Shown here: one piece after another, positions 43,033-52,245 of the stretch
Layout of the letters: every line of letters starts with the position of its first letter
How positions within the stretch are numbered: the stretch's first letter is position 1
NCBI RefSeq assembly: GCF_039537705.1
Contig: NZ_BAABBA010000003.1
Location: forward strand, 248,001 to 312,000
From: Georgenia daeguensis
GTDB taxonomy: Bacteria > Actinomycetota > Actinomycetes > Actinomycetales > Actinomycetaceae
Direction of reading: 5' to 3'
DNA: 64,000 nucleotides
Notes under the pieces: model-generated
The model's input: the letters and a program-made list of their open reading frames with translations, nothing else
The model's database searches: none
What the model was told of the DNA's origin: nothing
Program-made: the position numbers and the translations under genes

Positions 43033-44349
43033 CTACGAGCGGGCCACGGGTCGGTCCCCGCCGTCCTCCGGGGCGGGTGCGACGACGTCCGGCGCCGCTG
43101 CGCCCTCGTCCGGGGCGGGTGCGCCGTCATCCCGGCCGTCCCGGTGCGGGCGGGGCGGCGCCACCGGCCCCGCGGCCGCGACCGGCGCCACACCGCGGTC
43201 CGCACCCGGTTCGACGCCGCGGTCCGCACCCGGTTCCCCGCCGCGGTCGGCGCCCGGTTCCCCGCCGGGGCGCACGCCCGGGCGCACGGCGCCGTCGTCC
43301 CGGCGGTCCGACTCGAGGAAGACGTTGAGCCAGCCGGCGCGCGGCTCGGTGGTGATGAGCAGGCTCTGGAAGAACAGTGTCAGCGGCACGGCCAGGATCG
43401 CGCCGAGCGGCCCGACCACGAAGGACCAGAACACCAGGGAGAGGAAGGTGACGGTCGGGTTCAGCCCCACGGCGTCGCCGACGAACTTCGGCTGGATCAG
43501 CGACTGCAGCGTGAAGTTGATGACCGAGTAGACGACGATCACCCAGACCATCGTGGCCACGTCACCCTCCAGCAGCGCGAGGAGCGCCGGGGGCACCAGG
43601 CCGATGACGAAGCCGATGTTGGGGATGTAGTTGGTGACGAAGGCGAGGATGCCCCAGGTCAGGGCGAGCGGGACGCCCAGGAGCGCGAGCGCCACGACGT
43701 CGAGGGCGGCCACGACGAGACCGAAGACGGTGGAGACCACCCAGTAGGTCCGCACGCGCCGGGCGAAGTCGGACAGCGCCGCCGCGACCCGCGGGCGGGC
43801 GGCCCGCAGCCGTGCGGAGCGGTTGCGCACGGCGGAGAGGTCGAGGGACAGGAAGAACATCACCATGACCACGAGCAGCACCTGCGACGACGCGGCCCCG
43901 AGGTAGTCGAGGAGGTCCCCGGCGAGCCCGACCAGGTCCACGCCGGCCAGGACGTCCCCGACCCTGGTCGCGTCGACGCCGACCGTGGCCAGCCAGGCGA
44001 GCGCGTGCTCGTACAGGGCCGGGAAGTCGTCGGCGTAGCGGGGGAGCGCGCCGGAGAGCTGGACGACGGCGAAGCCGGTCGCGAGGACCAGGACGAGGAG
44101 CAGCGCGTACAGGCCGAGGAGGACCACGCCGGAGGCCACGAGCGGGTGCCAGCGCCGGGCGACCAGCCGCCGCTGGAGCGGGTGGGCGGCCAGGACCAGC
44201 GTCAGGGCCAGGAAGGCGGGGGCGAAGATGCCGGAGACGGCGTGGAGACCGGCGGTGGCGACCACCAGGGCGGCGGCGACGACGGCGAGCACCTGCCCCG
44301 CACCCGGGCGGACCCCTGCGGCCCGGCCGGGCGGCTCCGTGCTGGTCAT
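43033..44349 (-). CDS. AI-2E family transporter (copy 2)
   Basis: 438-residue polytopic protein of the AI-2E exporter superfamily, with about eight helices and the signature TNYIPNIGFVIGLVPPALLALL and LIQPKFVGDAVGLNP. The C-terminal 100 residues form a cytoplasmic, Pro/Asp/Gly-rich tail with a tandem octapeptide repeat (EPGADRG). ATG 44349 follows AAAGGGG. It shares the family with the permease at 28072, but the loops and tails differ, so they are diverged paralogues. Substrate unknown. Confidence 0.87.
   Translation of the reverse strand: MTSTEPPGRAAGVRPGAGQVLAVVAAALVVATAGLHAVSGIFAPAFLALTLVLAAHPLQRRLVARRWHPLVASGVVLLGLYALLLVLVLATGFAVVQLSGALPRYADDFPALYEHALAWLATVGVDATRVGDVLAGVDLVGLAGDLLDYLGAASSQVLLVVMVMFFLSLDLSAVRNRSARLRAARPRVAAALSDFARRVRTYWVVSTVFGLVVAALDVVALALLGVPLALTWGILAFVTNYIPNIGFVIGLVPPALLALLEGDVATMVWVIVVYSVINFTLQSLIQPKFVGDAVGLNPTVTFLSLVFWSFVVGPLGAILAVPLTLFFQSLLITTEPRAGWLNVFLESDRRDDGAVRPGVRPGGEPGADRGGEPGADRGVEPGADRGVAPVAAAGPVAPPRPHRDGRDDGAPAPDEGAAAPDVVAPAPEDGGDRPVARS
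43193..43264 (-). repeat. Three-copy 24-bp repeat in AI-2E transporter tail
   Basis: Copies at 43193-43216, 43217-43240 and 43241-43264, encoding repeats of EPGADRG in the cytoplasmic tail. Likely to vary in copy number. Confidence 0.85.
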
Positions 44350-44463
44350 CGTGCCCCTTTCCGGACCCTGCTGGCGTGCTCATGATCGCACGCGCCGGCC
44401 CCGGCCCCGCGGGCGCGCGTCGGAGGTGTCAGGGAGCGGCCCGGCGCGCCGGGCGCCGCACCG

Positions 44464-46773
44464 TCACACTCGCGGACGCAGCGAGCGCGCCCGCCCCATC
44501 GCGCCGAGCCGGTCGCCCCACGCACGCAGCTGCTCGACGCCGCTCGCCGGCCACAGCACGGCCCGCAGCCGGGTCCGCCGGGACCGGGCGGCGCGCACCC
44601 GGTGGACGACCGTGCGGACGTCGCGCGCCATGGTGCCCGGGTCGGCACCCCCGGGCGCGTACCGGGCGCGCTCGAGCCGGGCGGCGGCGCGGACGAGCGC
44701 GTCGGCGGCCTCCCCGGACAGCCCGGCCGCGCGCCGGTAGTGCTCGGCGGCCTGCCGTGGGGTGGCGCCGACCGGGGCCGCCAGCCCCAGGTCCGCGAGC
44801 GTCGCGGCGAGGAGGTGCCACTCCGCCTCGACGTGGGAGCCGTCGTCGCGCGCGCGGCGGCGCCCCGCCTCCCGGCGCCACCGCCCGGCGAGCGGGACGG
44901 CGAGCACGGCCGCGGCCACCACCGCCAGGACGCCGGCCGCCTGGCCGAGCGCCCGCAGCGTCCCGACCATCCAGTTCGACGCCGGAGCCTCCTGGCCGGC
45001 AACGGCGCCGCCGGGGTCCATGACCGGCCGTTCCCCGGGGGGCGCGGTCGTTGTCCCGGCGGTGGGGACCGGGGCGCCGACGTCGGACTGCGTCAGGTAT
45101 ACGGGGGCGGCGCCGGAGCGTCCGGCGGGGGTCGGCTCGAACCGCGTCCACCCGAGCCGGGCGATGTACAGCTCGGGCCAGGCGTGCGCGTCGGAGGCCA
45201 CCACGGTGTACGACCCGTCGATCTCCCGCTCCCCGGGCAGGAACCCGACCGCCAGCCGGGCGGGGATCCCCGCCTCGCGGGCCAGCAGCACCATCGCGGA
45301 GGCGAACTGGGTGCAGTACCCGAGCTTGGTGGTGAGGAAGTGGGTGACGGGGTCGAGCGGGCGCCCGTCCGGGCCCCGGACCGGCTCGGCGAGCGTGAGG
45401 GAGTAGGTGAAGTCCGGGCCGCGCAGGTAGGACTGGATGGCGCGGGCGATCCGCAGCTGGTTCGTCTCCTCCGCGGCCACCTCGGCCAGGACCTCCCGCA
45501 GGACCGGCGCCGCGGCCGGGTCGACCTGCAGGAGCTCGGGGGTGACCGCCTCGCGCAGGGGCGGGTCGCCCGCCCCGGCCGGGAGCGTGCCGGTGATCTG
45601 GGGCGAGACGGCCTCGTAGCTGCTCGGGCGGGCGGCGACGGACACCGACCCGGTGCGCGGGTCCGTCCGGGCGGCGATGTCCCCGAAGTCCGCCGACGCC
45701 AGAGGGTAGGGCAGGGCCACCTGCGGCGCGTCGAGGTTGTTGGAGACGACGGTGAGCTCGAGGTTCTCCGTCGTCACCGCGACGGGGTCGGCGGGCACCG
45801 GCGGGGGGAGGGGCGCGCCGCCCTCGCCGGCCACCGGCCACCACCGCCCGTTGGCGTACCGGCTCGTCACCAGCACCCGCAGCGGGGTGGGGCGGGCGCC
45901 GTCGGCCCGGTAGCGAAGGACGGGCCGGTCGCTGCGGTCGGCGAGGTCGGCCGAGAGGTCGAGGGTGTCGGTGAACGTCACGCCCCCTGCCGCGCGGCCC
46001 GGTGCGGTGCCCAGGCCCTGGATCAGCGCGGTCGGCGCGAGGTGGGGGAGCGATCCGGGGAGCACCACCGCGAGGGCGACCGTGACGGCACCGAGCGAGG
46101 CCGCCCAGGCGCGGTGGCGGCGACCGGTGCGGCCGGCGTCGTCCTCGCTGTCGGCCGGCACCGGCACGGTCCGGGACCAGCTGTGCTGGTTGGGCCAGGT
46201 GCGCACGGTCGTGATGCTCTGGCGCGCCACGAGCGCCAGCCACACGGCCGCCGTGAGGAGGAAGTACCGCGGTGAGAGGGGCTGGCCGGTGCCGGAGGCC
46301 GTGACGGCGAGGACCACGAGGAGCGGCAGCCCGGCGAGGGCGGGCGAGCGCAGCGTCACCCCGATCAGGTCGACCGCGAGGCCCACGGCCACCATCGACC
46401 CGGCGACCACGAGCAGCAGGCCGGGGCTGCCCGGGGCGGGCACCGACTCGACCCGGATCGCCTCGGACCCCTGGCGCACCAGCGCGGCCGCGTCCGTCAG
46501 CGCGGAGCCGAGCGGGATCCCCAGCCAGTGGTTGCCGGGCACGAAGACCCAGCTGAGCACCGTCCACGCGGCTCCGGCCTGGACGATGAGGACCAGCGGG
46601 GCGGGGAGGCGGACCGCCCGGGCGAGGACGCCGGCGGCGGTGACCGCGAGAAGGCCGAGGAGCATGGGGCCGACCCACCCGCGGCCCTGCACGAGCGGCC
46701 CCACCGCCCAGCTCGCGACCAGCGTCGCGAGGAGCGCCAGGAGGGCGTCGGCCCAGCGGCTGCGGGCGGTCAC
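44464..46773 (-). CDS. TgpA-like membrane transglutaminase
   Basis: 769 residues: N-terminal block of about six helices, a large extracytoplasmic transglutaminase-like domain, then one more helix (ALGQAAGVLAVVAAAVLAVP) and a cytoplasmic DUF4129-type tail. The papain-like catalytic Cys is in LGYCTQFASAMVLLAREAGI and the His in SDAHAWPELYIARLGW; FEPTP follows. Third gene of the moxR-DUF58-transglutaminase operon, with GTGA overlap. Such operons are widespread and are thought to act in cell-envelope protein maturation, but the substrate is unknown. Confidence 0.9.
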   Translation of the reverse strand: MTARSRWADALLALLATLVASWAVGPLVQGRGWVGPMLLGLLAVTAAGVLARAVRLPAPLVLIVQAGAAWTVLSWVFVPGNHWLGIPLGSALTDAAALVRQGSEAIRVESVPAPGSPGLLLVVAGSMVAVGLAVDLIGVTLRSPALAGLPLLVVLAVTASGTGQPLSPRYFLLTAAVWLALVARQSITTVRTWPNQHSWSRTVPVPADSEDDAGRTGRRHRAWAASLGAVTVALAVVLPGSLPHLAPTALIQGLGTAPGRAAGGVTFTDTLDLSADLADRSDRPVLRYRADGARPTPLRVLVTSRYANGRWWPVAGEGGAPLPPPVPADPVAVTTENLELTVVSNNLDAPQVALPYPLASADFGDIAARTDPRTGSVSVAARPSSYEAVSPQITGTLPAGAGDPPLREAVTPELLQVDPAAAPVLREVLAEVAAEETNQLRIARAIQSYLRGPDFTYSLTLAEPVRGPDGRPLDPVTHFLTTKLGYCTQFASAMVLLAREAGIPARLAVGFLPGEREIDGSYTVVASDAHAWPELYIARLGWTRFEPTPAGRSGAAPVYLTQSDVGAPVPTAGTTTAPPGERPVMDPGGAVAGQEAPASNWMVGTLRALGQAAGVLAVVAAAVLAVPLAGRWRREAGRRRARDDGSHVEAEWHLLAATLADLGLAAPVGATPRQAAEHYRRAAGLSGEAADALVRAAARLERARYAPGGADPGTMARDVRTVVHRVRAARSRRTRLRAVLWPASGVEQLRAWGDRLGAMGRARSLRPRV

Positions 46774-47999
46774 CGGACCACCTGCCGGGCCGCCGTCGCG
46801 CGCCGCCAGGCCATGGCGACGTCGGTGCCCGCCGTGACCACGTGGGTGCGCCAGCCCGCCGCCCGGGCGACGTCGGCGATCCGGTCCGCCCCGCCGTCGC
46901 CCACGGCCCCGGCGAACCCTGGGGCGTCCAGGACGAGCATGACCCCGGTGGTGCCCGCCGGGCGGGCGCGGGCGTACGCGTGGAAGGCGGCCGGGTCGCC
47001 GTCGGAGACCACCGCGACGACCACCCCGGCGGCGAGGGAGCGCGCCGCCCGCAGCACCGGCCCTAGGTCGGCGGCCTCCGGGAGCGCCAGGGCGAGGTAG
47101 CGCAGCACCGTGCCGAGCGCGAGGACAGCGCCCGCCCGTCCCTCGCGCACGGTCTCGGTGGAGACCAGGTGGAGGGCGTAGCCGCGGCCCGCGAGGTGCA
47201 CGGCGGCGGAGGCGAGCGCGCTCACCGCCCACTCGAAGGAGCTGGCCTCGCCGGAGCCGCGGTGGTGCAGGCGCCGCGAGTCCAGCACCAGGACGGCGCG
47301 GCGCCGCGCCGGCTGCTCCTCCTGGCGGACCATGAGCTCGGAGCGGTGGGCGGTGGCGGGCCAGTGGATGCGGCGCAGGTCGTCGCCGTGGTGATAGGTC
47401 CGGGTGCTCACGTCGTCCTCGCCCTGCGTGGCCACCATGTGCGGCACCGGCCAGTCGCCCGCGCCGCCCTGGCGGCGCATCCCGGACCCGCCGAGCGCGA
47501 CGATGCGGGGCAGCACGACGACCTCGCCCGAGGCGCGCAGCTCCACCCGGCTGCTCGCCATGCCGAAGGGGTCGGTCAGCGTGAGCACCAGCGGGCCCGG
47601 CCGGTACGTGCCGCGCACCCGTGCCTGCACCCCGTAGGTGACGGTGCGCCGCTCGCCGGGGACCATGCGCGGCAGGACGAACCGGGCGGGCTCGCCGAGC
47701 GCCGGGTCCAGGCGCTCCAGGGCCAGGTGCGGCAGCGTCGCGTGGCGGCCCAGGTTGTGCAGGGCGAGCTCGACGTGCCCCTCGTCGCCGCGCTGGAGCT
47801 GTGCCGGCACCACCGTGCGCCGCAGCTCCAGCCGGGGCGCCCGGCGCCAGATCGACGCCGCCGCCAGCAGGGGCAGGAGCGCGAGGAGCGCGCCGATGCG
47901 GGTGACGTCCGGGAAGCCGAGCAGCGTGGCGCCGAGGACCACCACGACGCCCGCGGCGAGGAACGCGCGGCCGCGGGTTGTCAGGCGCGGGGGCTTCAT
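46770..47999 (-). CDS. DUF58 domain protein
   Basis: 409 residues: two N-terminal hydrophobic helices (AFLAAGVVVVLGATLLGF and IGALLALLPLLAAASIW), a beta-rich region, then the DUF58 core HHGDDLRRIHWPATAHRSEL and a vWA-like fold (AVLVLDSRRLHH). These proteins are the partner of MoxR AAA+ ATPases. ATG 47999 overlaps the moxR stop; its own stop overlaps the transglutaminase GTG, so all three are co-translated. Confidence 0.92.
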   Translation of the reverse strand: MKPPRLTTRGRAFLAAGVVVVLGATLLGFPDVTRIGALLALLPLLAAASIWRRAPRLELRRTVVPAQLQRGDEGHVELALHNLGRHATLPHLALERLDPALGEPARFVLPRMVPGERRTVTYGVQARVRGTYRPGPLVLTLTDPFGMASSRVELRASGEVVVLPRIVALGGSGMRRQGGAGDWPVPHMVATQGEDDVSTRTYHHGDDLRRIHWPATAHRSELMVRQEEQPARRRAVLVLDSRRLHHRGSGEASSFEWAVSALASAAVHLAGRGYALHLVSTETVREGRAGAVLALGTVLRYLALALPEAADLGPVLRAARSLAAGVVVAVVSDGDPAAFHAYARARPAGTTGVMLVLDAPGFAGAVGDGGADRIADVARAAGWRTHVVTAGTDVAMAWRRATAARQVVR

Positions 48000-48973
48000 C
48001 GGGGTGCGGCGGGTACCCGGACGGCCGTGACGATCGCGCTGAGCACGTCGGCGGCGCTGGCCCCGCCGAGCTCGGCCTCGGCGGTGAGGATCACGCGGTG
48101 CGCGAGCACCGGCGCGAGGAGGTGCTGGACGTCGTCGGGCAGGACGTGGTCCCTGCCGGCCAGCGCGGCGTGCGCGCGGGCGGCGCGCAGCAGCTGCAGC
48201 CCGGCGCGCGGGGAGGCGCCGAGGCGCAGGTAGCGGCTGGTGCGGGTGGCGGTGACGAGGTCCACCACGTACTGGTGGACGGCGGGCGCGGTGTGCAGGC
48301 GCTCGACCGTGCGCACGAGGCCGGCGATCGTCGCGGCGTCGGTGACCGGGCGCAGCTCGGCCAGCGGCGAGCCCGAGCCGTGCGAGGCGAGCATGCGCAG
48401 CTCGGCTGCGGGGTCCGGGTAGCCCATCGAGATCCGGGCCATGAACCGGTCCCGCTGCGCCTCGGGCAGGGGGTAGGTGCCCTCCATCTCGAACGGGTTC
48501 TGGGTGGCCATGACGATGAAGGGTTCCGGGAGGGGGTAGGTCCGTCCGTCCACCGTGACCTGACGCTCCTCCATGGCCTCGAGGAGCGCGGACTGGGTCT
48601 TGGGGGAGGCGCGGTTGATCTCGTCCCCGACCACGACGTTGGCGAACACGGCGCCGGGGCGGAACTCGAACGCGTGGGTGTCCTGGTTGAACACGCTGAC
48701 GCCGGTGATGTCGCTCGGGAGCAGGTCCGGGGTGAACTGGATGCGCCGCACCGTGGAGTCGACCGTGCGGGCGAGCGCCTTGGCGAGCATCGTCTTGCCG
48801 ACCCCGGGCACGTCCTCGATGAGCAGGTGGCCGCCCGCCAGGAGCACGGTCAGAGCGGTGCGCACCACGTCGTCCTTGCCCTCGATCACGCTCGTCATGG
48901 CGCGCTGCGCGGCCGCCGTCACGGCATGCAGGCGCTCGAGGTCGACGTCGACGTCGGCCACCACCGGGTCCAT
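47996..48973 (-). CDS. MoxR-family AAA+ ATPase
   Basis: 325 residues. Walker A is DVPGVGKTM (P-loop G57-T61), Walker B VVVGDEINRAS, followed by PKTQSALLEAMEERQV, sensor-1 and the C-terminal lid with DVQHLLAPVLAHRVILT. MoxR ATPases act as chaperones for metal insertion or complex assembly together with DUF58/vWA partners, here encoded immediately downstream. ATG 48973 is 6 nt from CACGAT, suggesting a leaderless start; ATG 48991 is an alternative. Confidence 0.92.
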   Translation of the reverse strand: MDPVVADVDVDLERLHAVTAAAQRAMTSVIEGKDDVVRTALTVLLAGGHLLIEDVPGVGKTMLAKALARTVDSTVRRIQFTPDLLPSDITGVSVFNQDTHAFEFRPGAVFANVVVGDEINRASPKTQSALLEAMEERQVTVDGRTYPLPEPFIVMATQNPFEMEGTYPLPEAQRDRFMARISMGYPDPAAELRMLASHGSGSPLAELRPVTDAATIAGLVRTVERLHTAPAVHQYVVDLVTATRTSRYLRLGASPRAGLQLLRAARAHAALAGRDHVLPDDVQHLLAPVLAHRVILTAEAELGGASAADVLSAIVTAVRVPAAPR

Positions 48974-48979
48974 GCACCG

Positions 48980-48985
48980 ATCGTG
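48980..48985 (-). promoter_or_regulatory. Probable -10 element for the moxR operon
   Basis: CACGAT on the minus strand, 6 nt before ATG 48973; a one-base departure from TANNNT. Confidence 0.35.
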
Positions 48986-49049
48986 CCCCATCGCGAGCGT
49001 CCGTGGGAACGGTTGGGCCCAACCGTGCCCGGGCAGCGCGCCGGGAGCG

Positions 49050-49055
49050 TACGGT
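49050..49055 (+). promoter_or_regulatory. -10 element for leaderless VOC gene
   Basis: TACGGT, exactly 6 nt before ATG 49062. Confidence 0.6.
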
Positions 49056-49061
49056 CGCGCC

Positions 49062-49424
49062 ATGGACTTCCGCCTCGAGCTCGTCCAGGTCCCCGTCGCC
49101 GACGTCGACCGCGCCCTCGACTTCTACGTAAACCGGGCCGGCTTCGTCCTCGACCACGACCACGACGTCGGCGGGGGCGTCCGTTTCGTCCAGCTCACCC
49201 CGCCCGGCTCCCCGGCCTCGATCGCCATCGGCGAGGGACTGAGCGAGATGCGGCCCGGGTCGGTCGAGGGCCTGCAGCTGGTGGTCACGGACATCGAGGC
49301 CGCGCGCGCCGAGCTGGCCGGCCGTGGCGTCGCGGTCTCCGAGATCGCGGACTTCCCGTGGGGGCGGTTCGTCTTCTTCTCCGACCCGGACGGCAACGGC
49401 TGGGCCGTGCAGCAGATCGTCTGA
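49062..49424 (+). CDS. VOC superfamily (glyoxalase/dioxygenase-like) protein
   Basis: 120-residue single-module-pair VOC protein: LELVQVPVADVDRALDFYVN, a beta strand VRFVQLTPPGSPASIAIGEG, then LQLVVTDIEAARAELAGRGV and FFSDPDGNGWAVQQIV. Function (glyoxalase, bleomycin-type resistance, small-molecule binding) cannot be decided from these generic motifs. The ATG is set by the leaderless promoter. It is divergent from the moxR operon and 59 bp upstream of the second LuxR-type regulator. Confidence 0.85.
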   Translation: MDFRLELVQVPVADVDRALDFYVNRAGFVLDHDHDVGGGVRFVQLTPPGSPASIAIGEGLSEMRPGSVEGLQLVVTDIEAARAELAGRGVAVSEIADFPWGRFVFFSDPDGNGWAVQQIV

Positions 49425-49483
49425 GAACCCGTGCCCGGGTACCGTTGAGCTGCGCGGCGACGCGCGGATCGCAGGAGCGAGCG

Positions 49484-51145
49484 ATGAGGGTGGACCAGCT
49501 CGACCGGGGGCGCCGCGCCTACGCGCGCCGGGAGTGGGGCGAGGCCTACGCGAGCATCGCGGCCGCGGGCGCCGAGGCGGCGCTCCCGCCCGAGGATCTC
49601 TTCCGCCTGGCCACCTCCGCGATGCTCCTGGGCCGCGACGGCGAGGCCGACGACCTGCTCGCCGCGTCCTACCGCGGCTTCCTCGGCGACGCTCGTCCCG
49701 ACCGCGCCTCCCGGTGCGCCTTCTGGGCCGGCATGTCGCTGCTCAACCGGGGCCAGGCGGCCCGGGGGGCGGGGTGGCTGTCCCTCGCCCAGCGGCTCGT
49801 CGACGCGGGGGCGGGCGAGGTGGAGCGGGCCTACCTCGCGGTGGCCACGGCCCGGCAGGCCATGCTCGCTGGTTCCGACGCCGCCGCTGGTTCCGGCGAC
49901 GCCGACCGGGCCGGCGAGCTGGCCGCCGCCGCGCTGGAGACGGGCGAGCGCGCCGGCGACCGCGACCTGACGGCCCTCGCTCGCCTCACCCTCGGGGCGT
50001 GGGACGTGATGCGCGGCCGCAGCGCCCGGGGTCTCGCCACCCTGGACGAGGTGATGGTCGACGTGACGACCGGCGGGGTCTCCGCCGTCCCGGCCGGGAT
50101 CGTGTACTGCGCCGTCATCGAGCTCTGCACCGCGAGCATGGATTTGCCGCGGGCGCGGGAGTGGACCACGGCGCTGACCCGCTGGTGCGACGCCCAGCCC
50201 GATCTGGTCCTCTTCCGGGGCGAGTGCCTCGTGAACCGCGCCCGCCTCATGCGGCTGCGGGGCAGCTGGGACGACGCGCTGGCCGAGGCCGGCCGCGCCG
50301 TGACGAGGCTGAGCGACCCGCCCGGCCAGCGCGGTGCAGGAGAGGCGTGGTACGAGCTCGGCGAGGTGCTCCGGCTGCGCGGTGACCTGGAGGAGGCCGA
50401 GGCCGCCTACCGCAGCGCGGACGTGCACGGGTACGAGCCGCAGCCCGGGCTGTCGCTCCTGCGCCTCGCCCAGGGCAGGACGACGGACGCGGCCGCCGCG
50501 GTCCGGCGCGTCCGGGCGGAGGCGGGCCCGCACGCCGCGGTGCCCCTCCTCGCCGCGGCCGCCGAGATCCTCCTCGCCGACGGCGACCTCGACGGCGCCG
50601 CCCGGGCCGCCGCCGAGCTCGCCGCGGTCCGCGGCGGCACCGGCGGCATGCTCACCGCCCTGGCCGACCGGGCCGCCGGGGAGGTCCTGCTCGCGCAGGG
50701 GCGTGCGCGCGCCGCCCTGGAGCCGCTCCGGCGCTCCTGGGCCGCCTGGGTCCGCCTCGACGTGCCCTACGAGGTCGCCCGCGCACGCCTGCTGCTCGCC
50801 CGGGCGGGGTGCGCAGTCGGGGACGAGGACGGAGCCCGGCTCGAGCTGGAGTCCGCGTGCCAGGCCTTCGAGCGGCTCGGTGCGGGGCCGGACCTGGCGG
50901 TGGCGCGGGCAGACCTCGGCCGGCTCGCCCCGGGCGTGCCGCGGGTCGTGGGGCTGACCGACCGTGAGGTCGAGGTGCTCCGGCTCGTCGCCACCGGCCG
51001 GACGAACCGGGCGATCGCCGCCGAGCTGTTCCTCAGCGAGAAGACGGTCGCGCGCCACCTGTCCAACATCTTCGACAAGCTCGACCTGCCGTCCCGGGCC
51101 GCCGCCACCGCCTACGCCTACGAGCACGGGCTGGTCAGGGCCTGA
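49484..51145 (+). CDS. LuxR-family regulator without an ATPase domain (copy 2)
   Basis: 553 residues, paralogue of the regulator at 20465. Helical, Ala-rich TPR-like repeats fill residues 1-485 (RRAYARREWGEAYASIAA, RGSWDDALAEAGRAVTRL), and the LuxR helix-turn-helix lies at 490-553 (GLTDREVEVLRLVATGRTNR, EKTVARHLSNIFDKL). No P-loop. In the HTH the two proteins share GLT-RE-EVL-LVA-GR-NR and TVARHL-NIF. ATG 49484 has a GCAGGAGCGA site. The upstream VOC gene may be co-transcribed. Targets unknown. Confidence 0.85.
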   Translation: MRVDQLDRGRRAYARREWGEAYASIAAAGAEAALPPEDLFRLATSAMLLGRDGEADDLLAASYRGFLGDARPDRASRCAFWAGMSLLNRGQAARGAGWLSLAQRLVDAGAGEVERAYLAVATARQAMLAGSDAAAGSGDADRAGELAAAALETGERAGDRDLTALARLTLGAWDVMRGRSARGLATLDEVMVDVTTGGVSAVPAGIVYCAVIELCTASMDLPRAREWTTALTRWCDAQPDLVLFRGECLVNRARLMRLRGSWDDALAEAGRAVTRLSDPPGQRGAGEAWYELGEVLRLRGDLEEAEAAYRSADVHGYEPQPGLSLLRLAQGRTTDAAAAVRRVRAEAGPHAAVPLLAAAAEILLADGDLDGAARAAAELAAVRGGTGGMLTALADRAAGEVLLAQGRARAALEPLRRSWAAWVRLDVPYEVARARLLLARAGCAVGDEDGARLELESACQAFERLGAGPDLAVARADLGRLAPGVPRVVGLTDREVEVLRLVATGRTNRAIAAELFLSEKTVARHLSNIFDKLDLPSRAAATAYAYEHGLVRA

Positions 51146-51199
51146 CGGTAGGCAGAAGTCACGCAGGCCCAGGTCACGCGAACACATCGCGCGCTCCGC

Positions 51200-51676
51200 T
51201 CAGCGGGCCCGCCCGAGGAACCGCGGCGTGCGGGCGGCGTAGTCGAGGTAGGCGGGACCGAACCGATCGGCCAGGGCGCCCTCCTCGAGGCGTGACTTCA
51301 CGGCCAGCACGGCCGTCAGCGCCGCGGCCGCGACCAGCGGCCCGCGTCGGCGCCGCAGCACGGCGGCGCCCCACGTCGCGGCGGTCAGCCCCACGTAGAT
51401 GGGGTTGCGGGTCCGCGCGTACACACCGGTGGTGAGGAGACGGGCGTCGGCGGGCGGGCGCACGCGGGGCGTCAGGCGGGTGTGCGGGGCGGCGCCGGCG
51501 AGCGCGAGGGCGCCTCCCGAGACGACGAGCGCGCCCGCGCCCACGATCGCCGCCGCCGGCAGGCGCCACCGCGCCCGGCCGGGCCAGAGCACGCCCGTCA
51601 GCGCGGCCGCCTGCGCGGCCACGAGCAGGTCAGCGAGGTCCGTCCCCCGGCCCCGCGTCACGTCGGCACGGTCCAC
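51200..51676 (-). CDS. ICMT/PEMT-like membrane methyltransferase family protein
   Basis: 158 residues, about four helices, with the isoprenylcysteine-carboxyl-methyltransferase-like signature GVYARTRNPIYVGLTAATWG near the middle and a C-terminal RFGPAYLDYAARTPRFL. Prokaryotic members are usually uncharacterised membrane methyltransferases, often called phospholipid methyltransferase-like. GTG 51676 lies 15 bp after the VOC gene stop, so it is probably in the same operon. Confidence 0.8.
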   Translation of the reverse strand: MDRADVTRGRGTDLADLLVAAQAAALTGVLWPGRARWRLPAAAIVGAGALVVSGGALALAGAAPHTRLTPRVRPPADARLLTTGVYARTRNPIYVGLTAATWGAAVLRRRRGPLVAAAALTAVLAVKSRLEEGALADRFGPAYLDYAARTPRFLGRAR

Positions 51677-51691
51677 TCGCCGGCCCTCGCC

Positions 51692-52117
51692 TCAGACCGG
51701 CCCGGAGATCAGCGTGGCGCCGTCGTCCGTGACGGTCCACTCCGGGTTGTGCGCGACCTCCCAGGCGTGACCGTCCGGGTCGGAGAAGACGCCCGAGTAG
51801 CCGCCCCACTCCGTCGGTGCGCCGGCGCGGCGCACCCGCCCGCCGGCGCGCTCCGCCTCCGCGAGCACGGCGTCCACCTCGGCCGGGCTGCGCACGTTGT
51901 GGGCGAGGGTGATGCCGCCCCAGCCGCCGGAGTCGCGCACGGCCGTGTCCGCCGCCAGCTCCGCCCGGCCCCACAGGGCGACGACGATCCCGCCCGCCTG
52001 GTAGAAGACCACCTCGTCCAGGTCCCGCGTCGGCGACCAGCCGAGCCCCGAGTAGAAGGAACGGGCCCTGTCGAGGTCGGCGACGCCGAGGGTGACCAGG
52101 CTCACTCGCTGCTCCAT
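51692..52117 (-). CDS. VOC superfamily protein
   Basis: 141 residues: VSLVTLGVADLDRARSFYSG, EVVFYQAGGIVVALWG, GGITLAHNVRSPAEVDAVLA and GVFSDPDGHAWEVAHNP. This is the two-module VOC fold seen in many uncharacterised actinobacterial proteins. Substrate unknown. ATG 52117 is 6 nt from a TACTGT -10, indicating a leaderless mRNA. Followed by the ICMT-like gene. Confidence 0.85.
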   Translation of the reverse strand: MEQRVSLVTLGVADLDRARSFYSGLGWSPTRDLDEVVFYQAGGIVVALWGRAELAADTAVRDSGGWGGITLAHNVRSPAEVDAVLAEAERAGGRVRRAGAPTEWGGYSGVFSDPDGHAWEVAHNPEWTVTDDGATLISGPV

Positions 52118-52123
52118 GCCGGG

Positions 52124-52129
52124 ACAGTA
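52124..52129 (-). promoter_or_regulatory. -10 element for leaderless VOC gene
   Basis: TACTGT on the minus strand, exactly 6 nt before ATG 52117. Confidence 0.6.
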
Positions 52130-52245
52130 ACGCAGGGCACCGACCGAGGGGTCTCGCCGGGGCCGTCACCGTCCCAGCGTGGGCGGCCCCCACGCGGGCG
52201 CCCCGCCGACCATGCGTCCCGCCGGCCGTGCGTCCGGGCCGCCGC

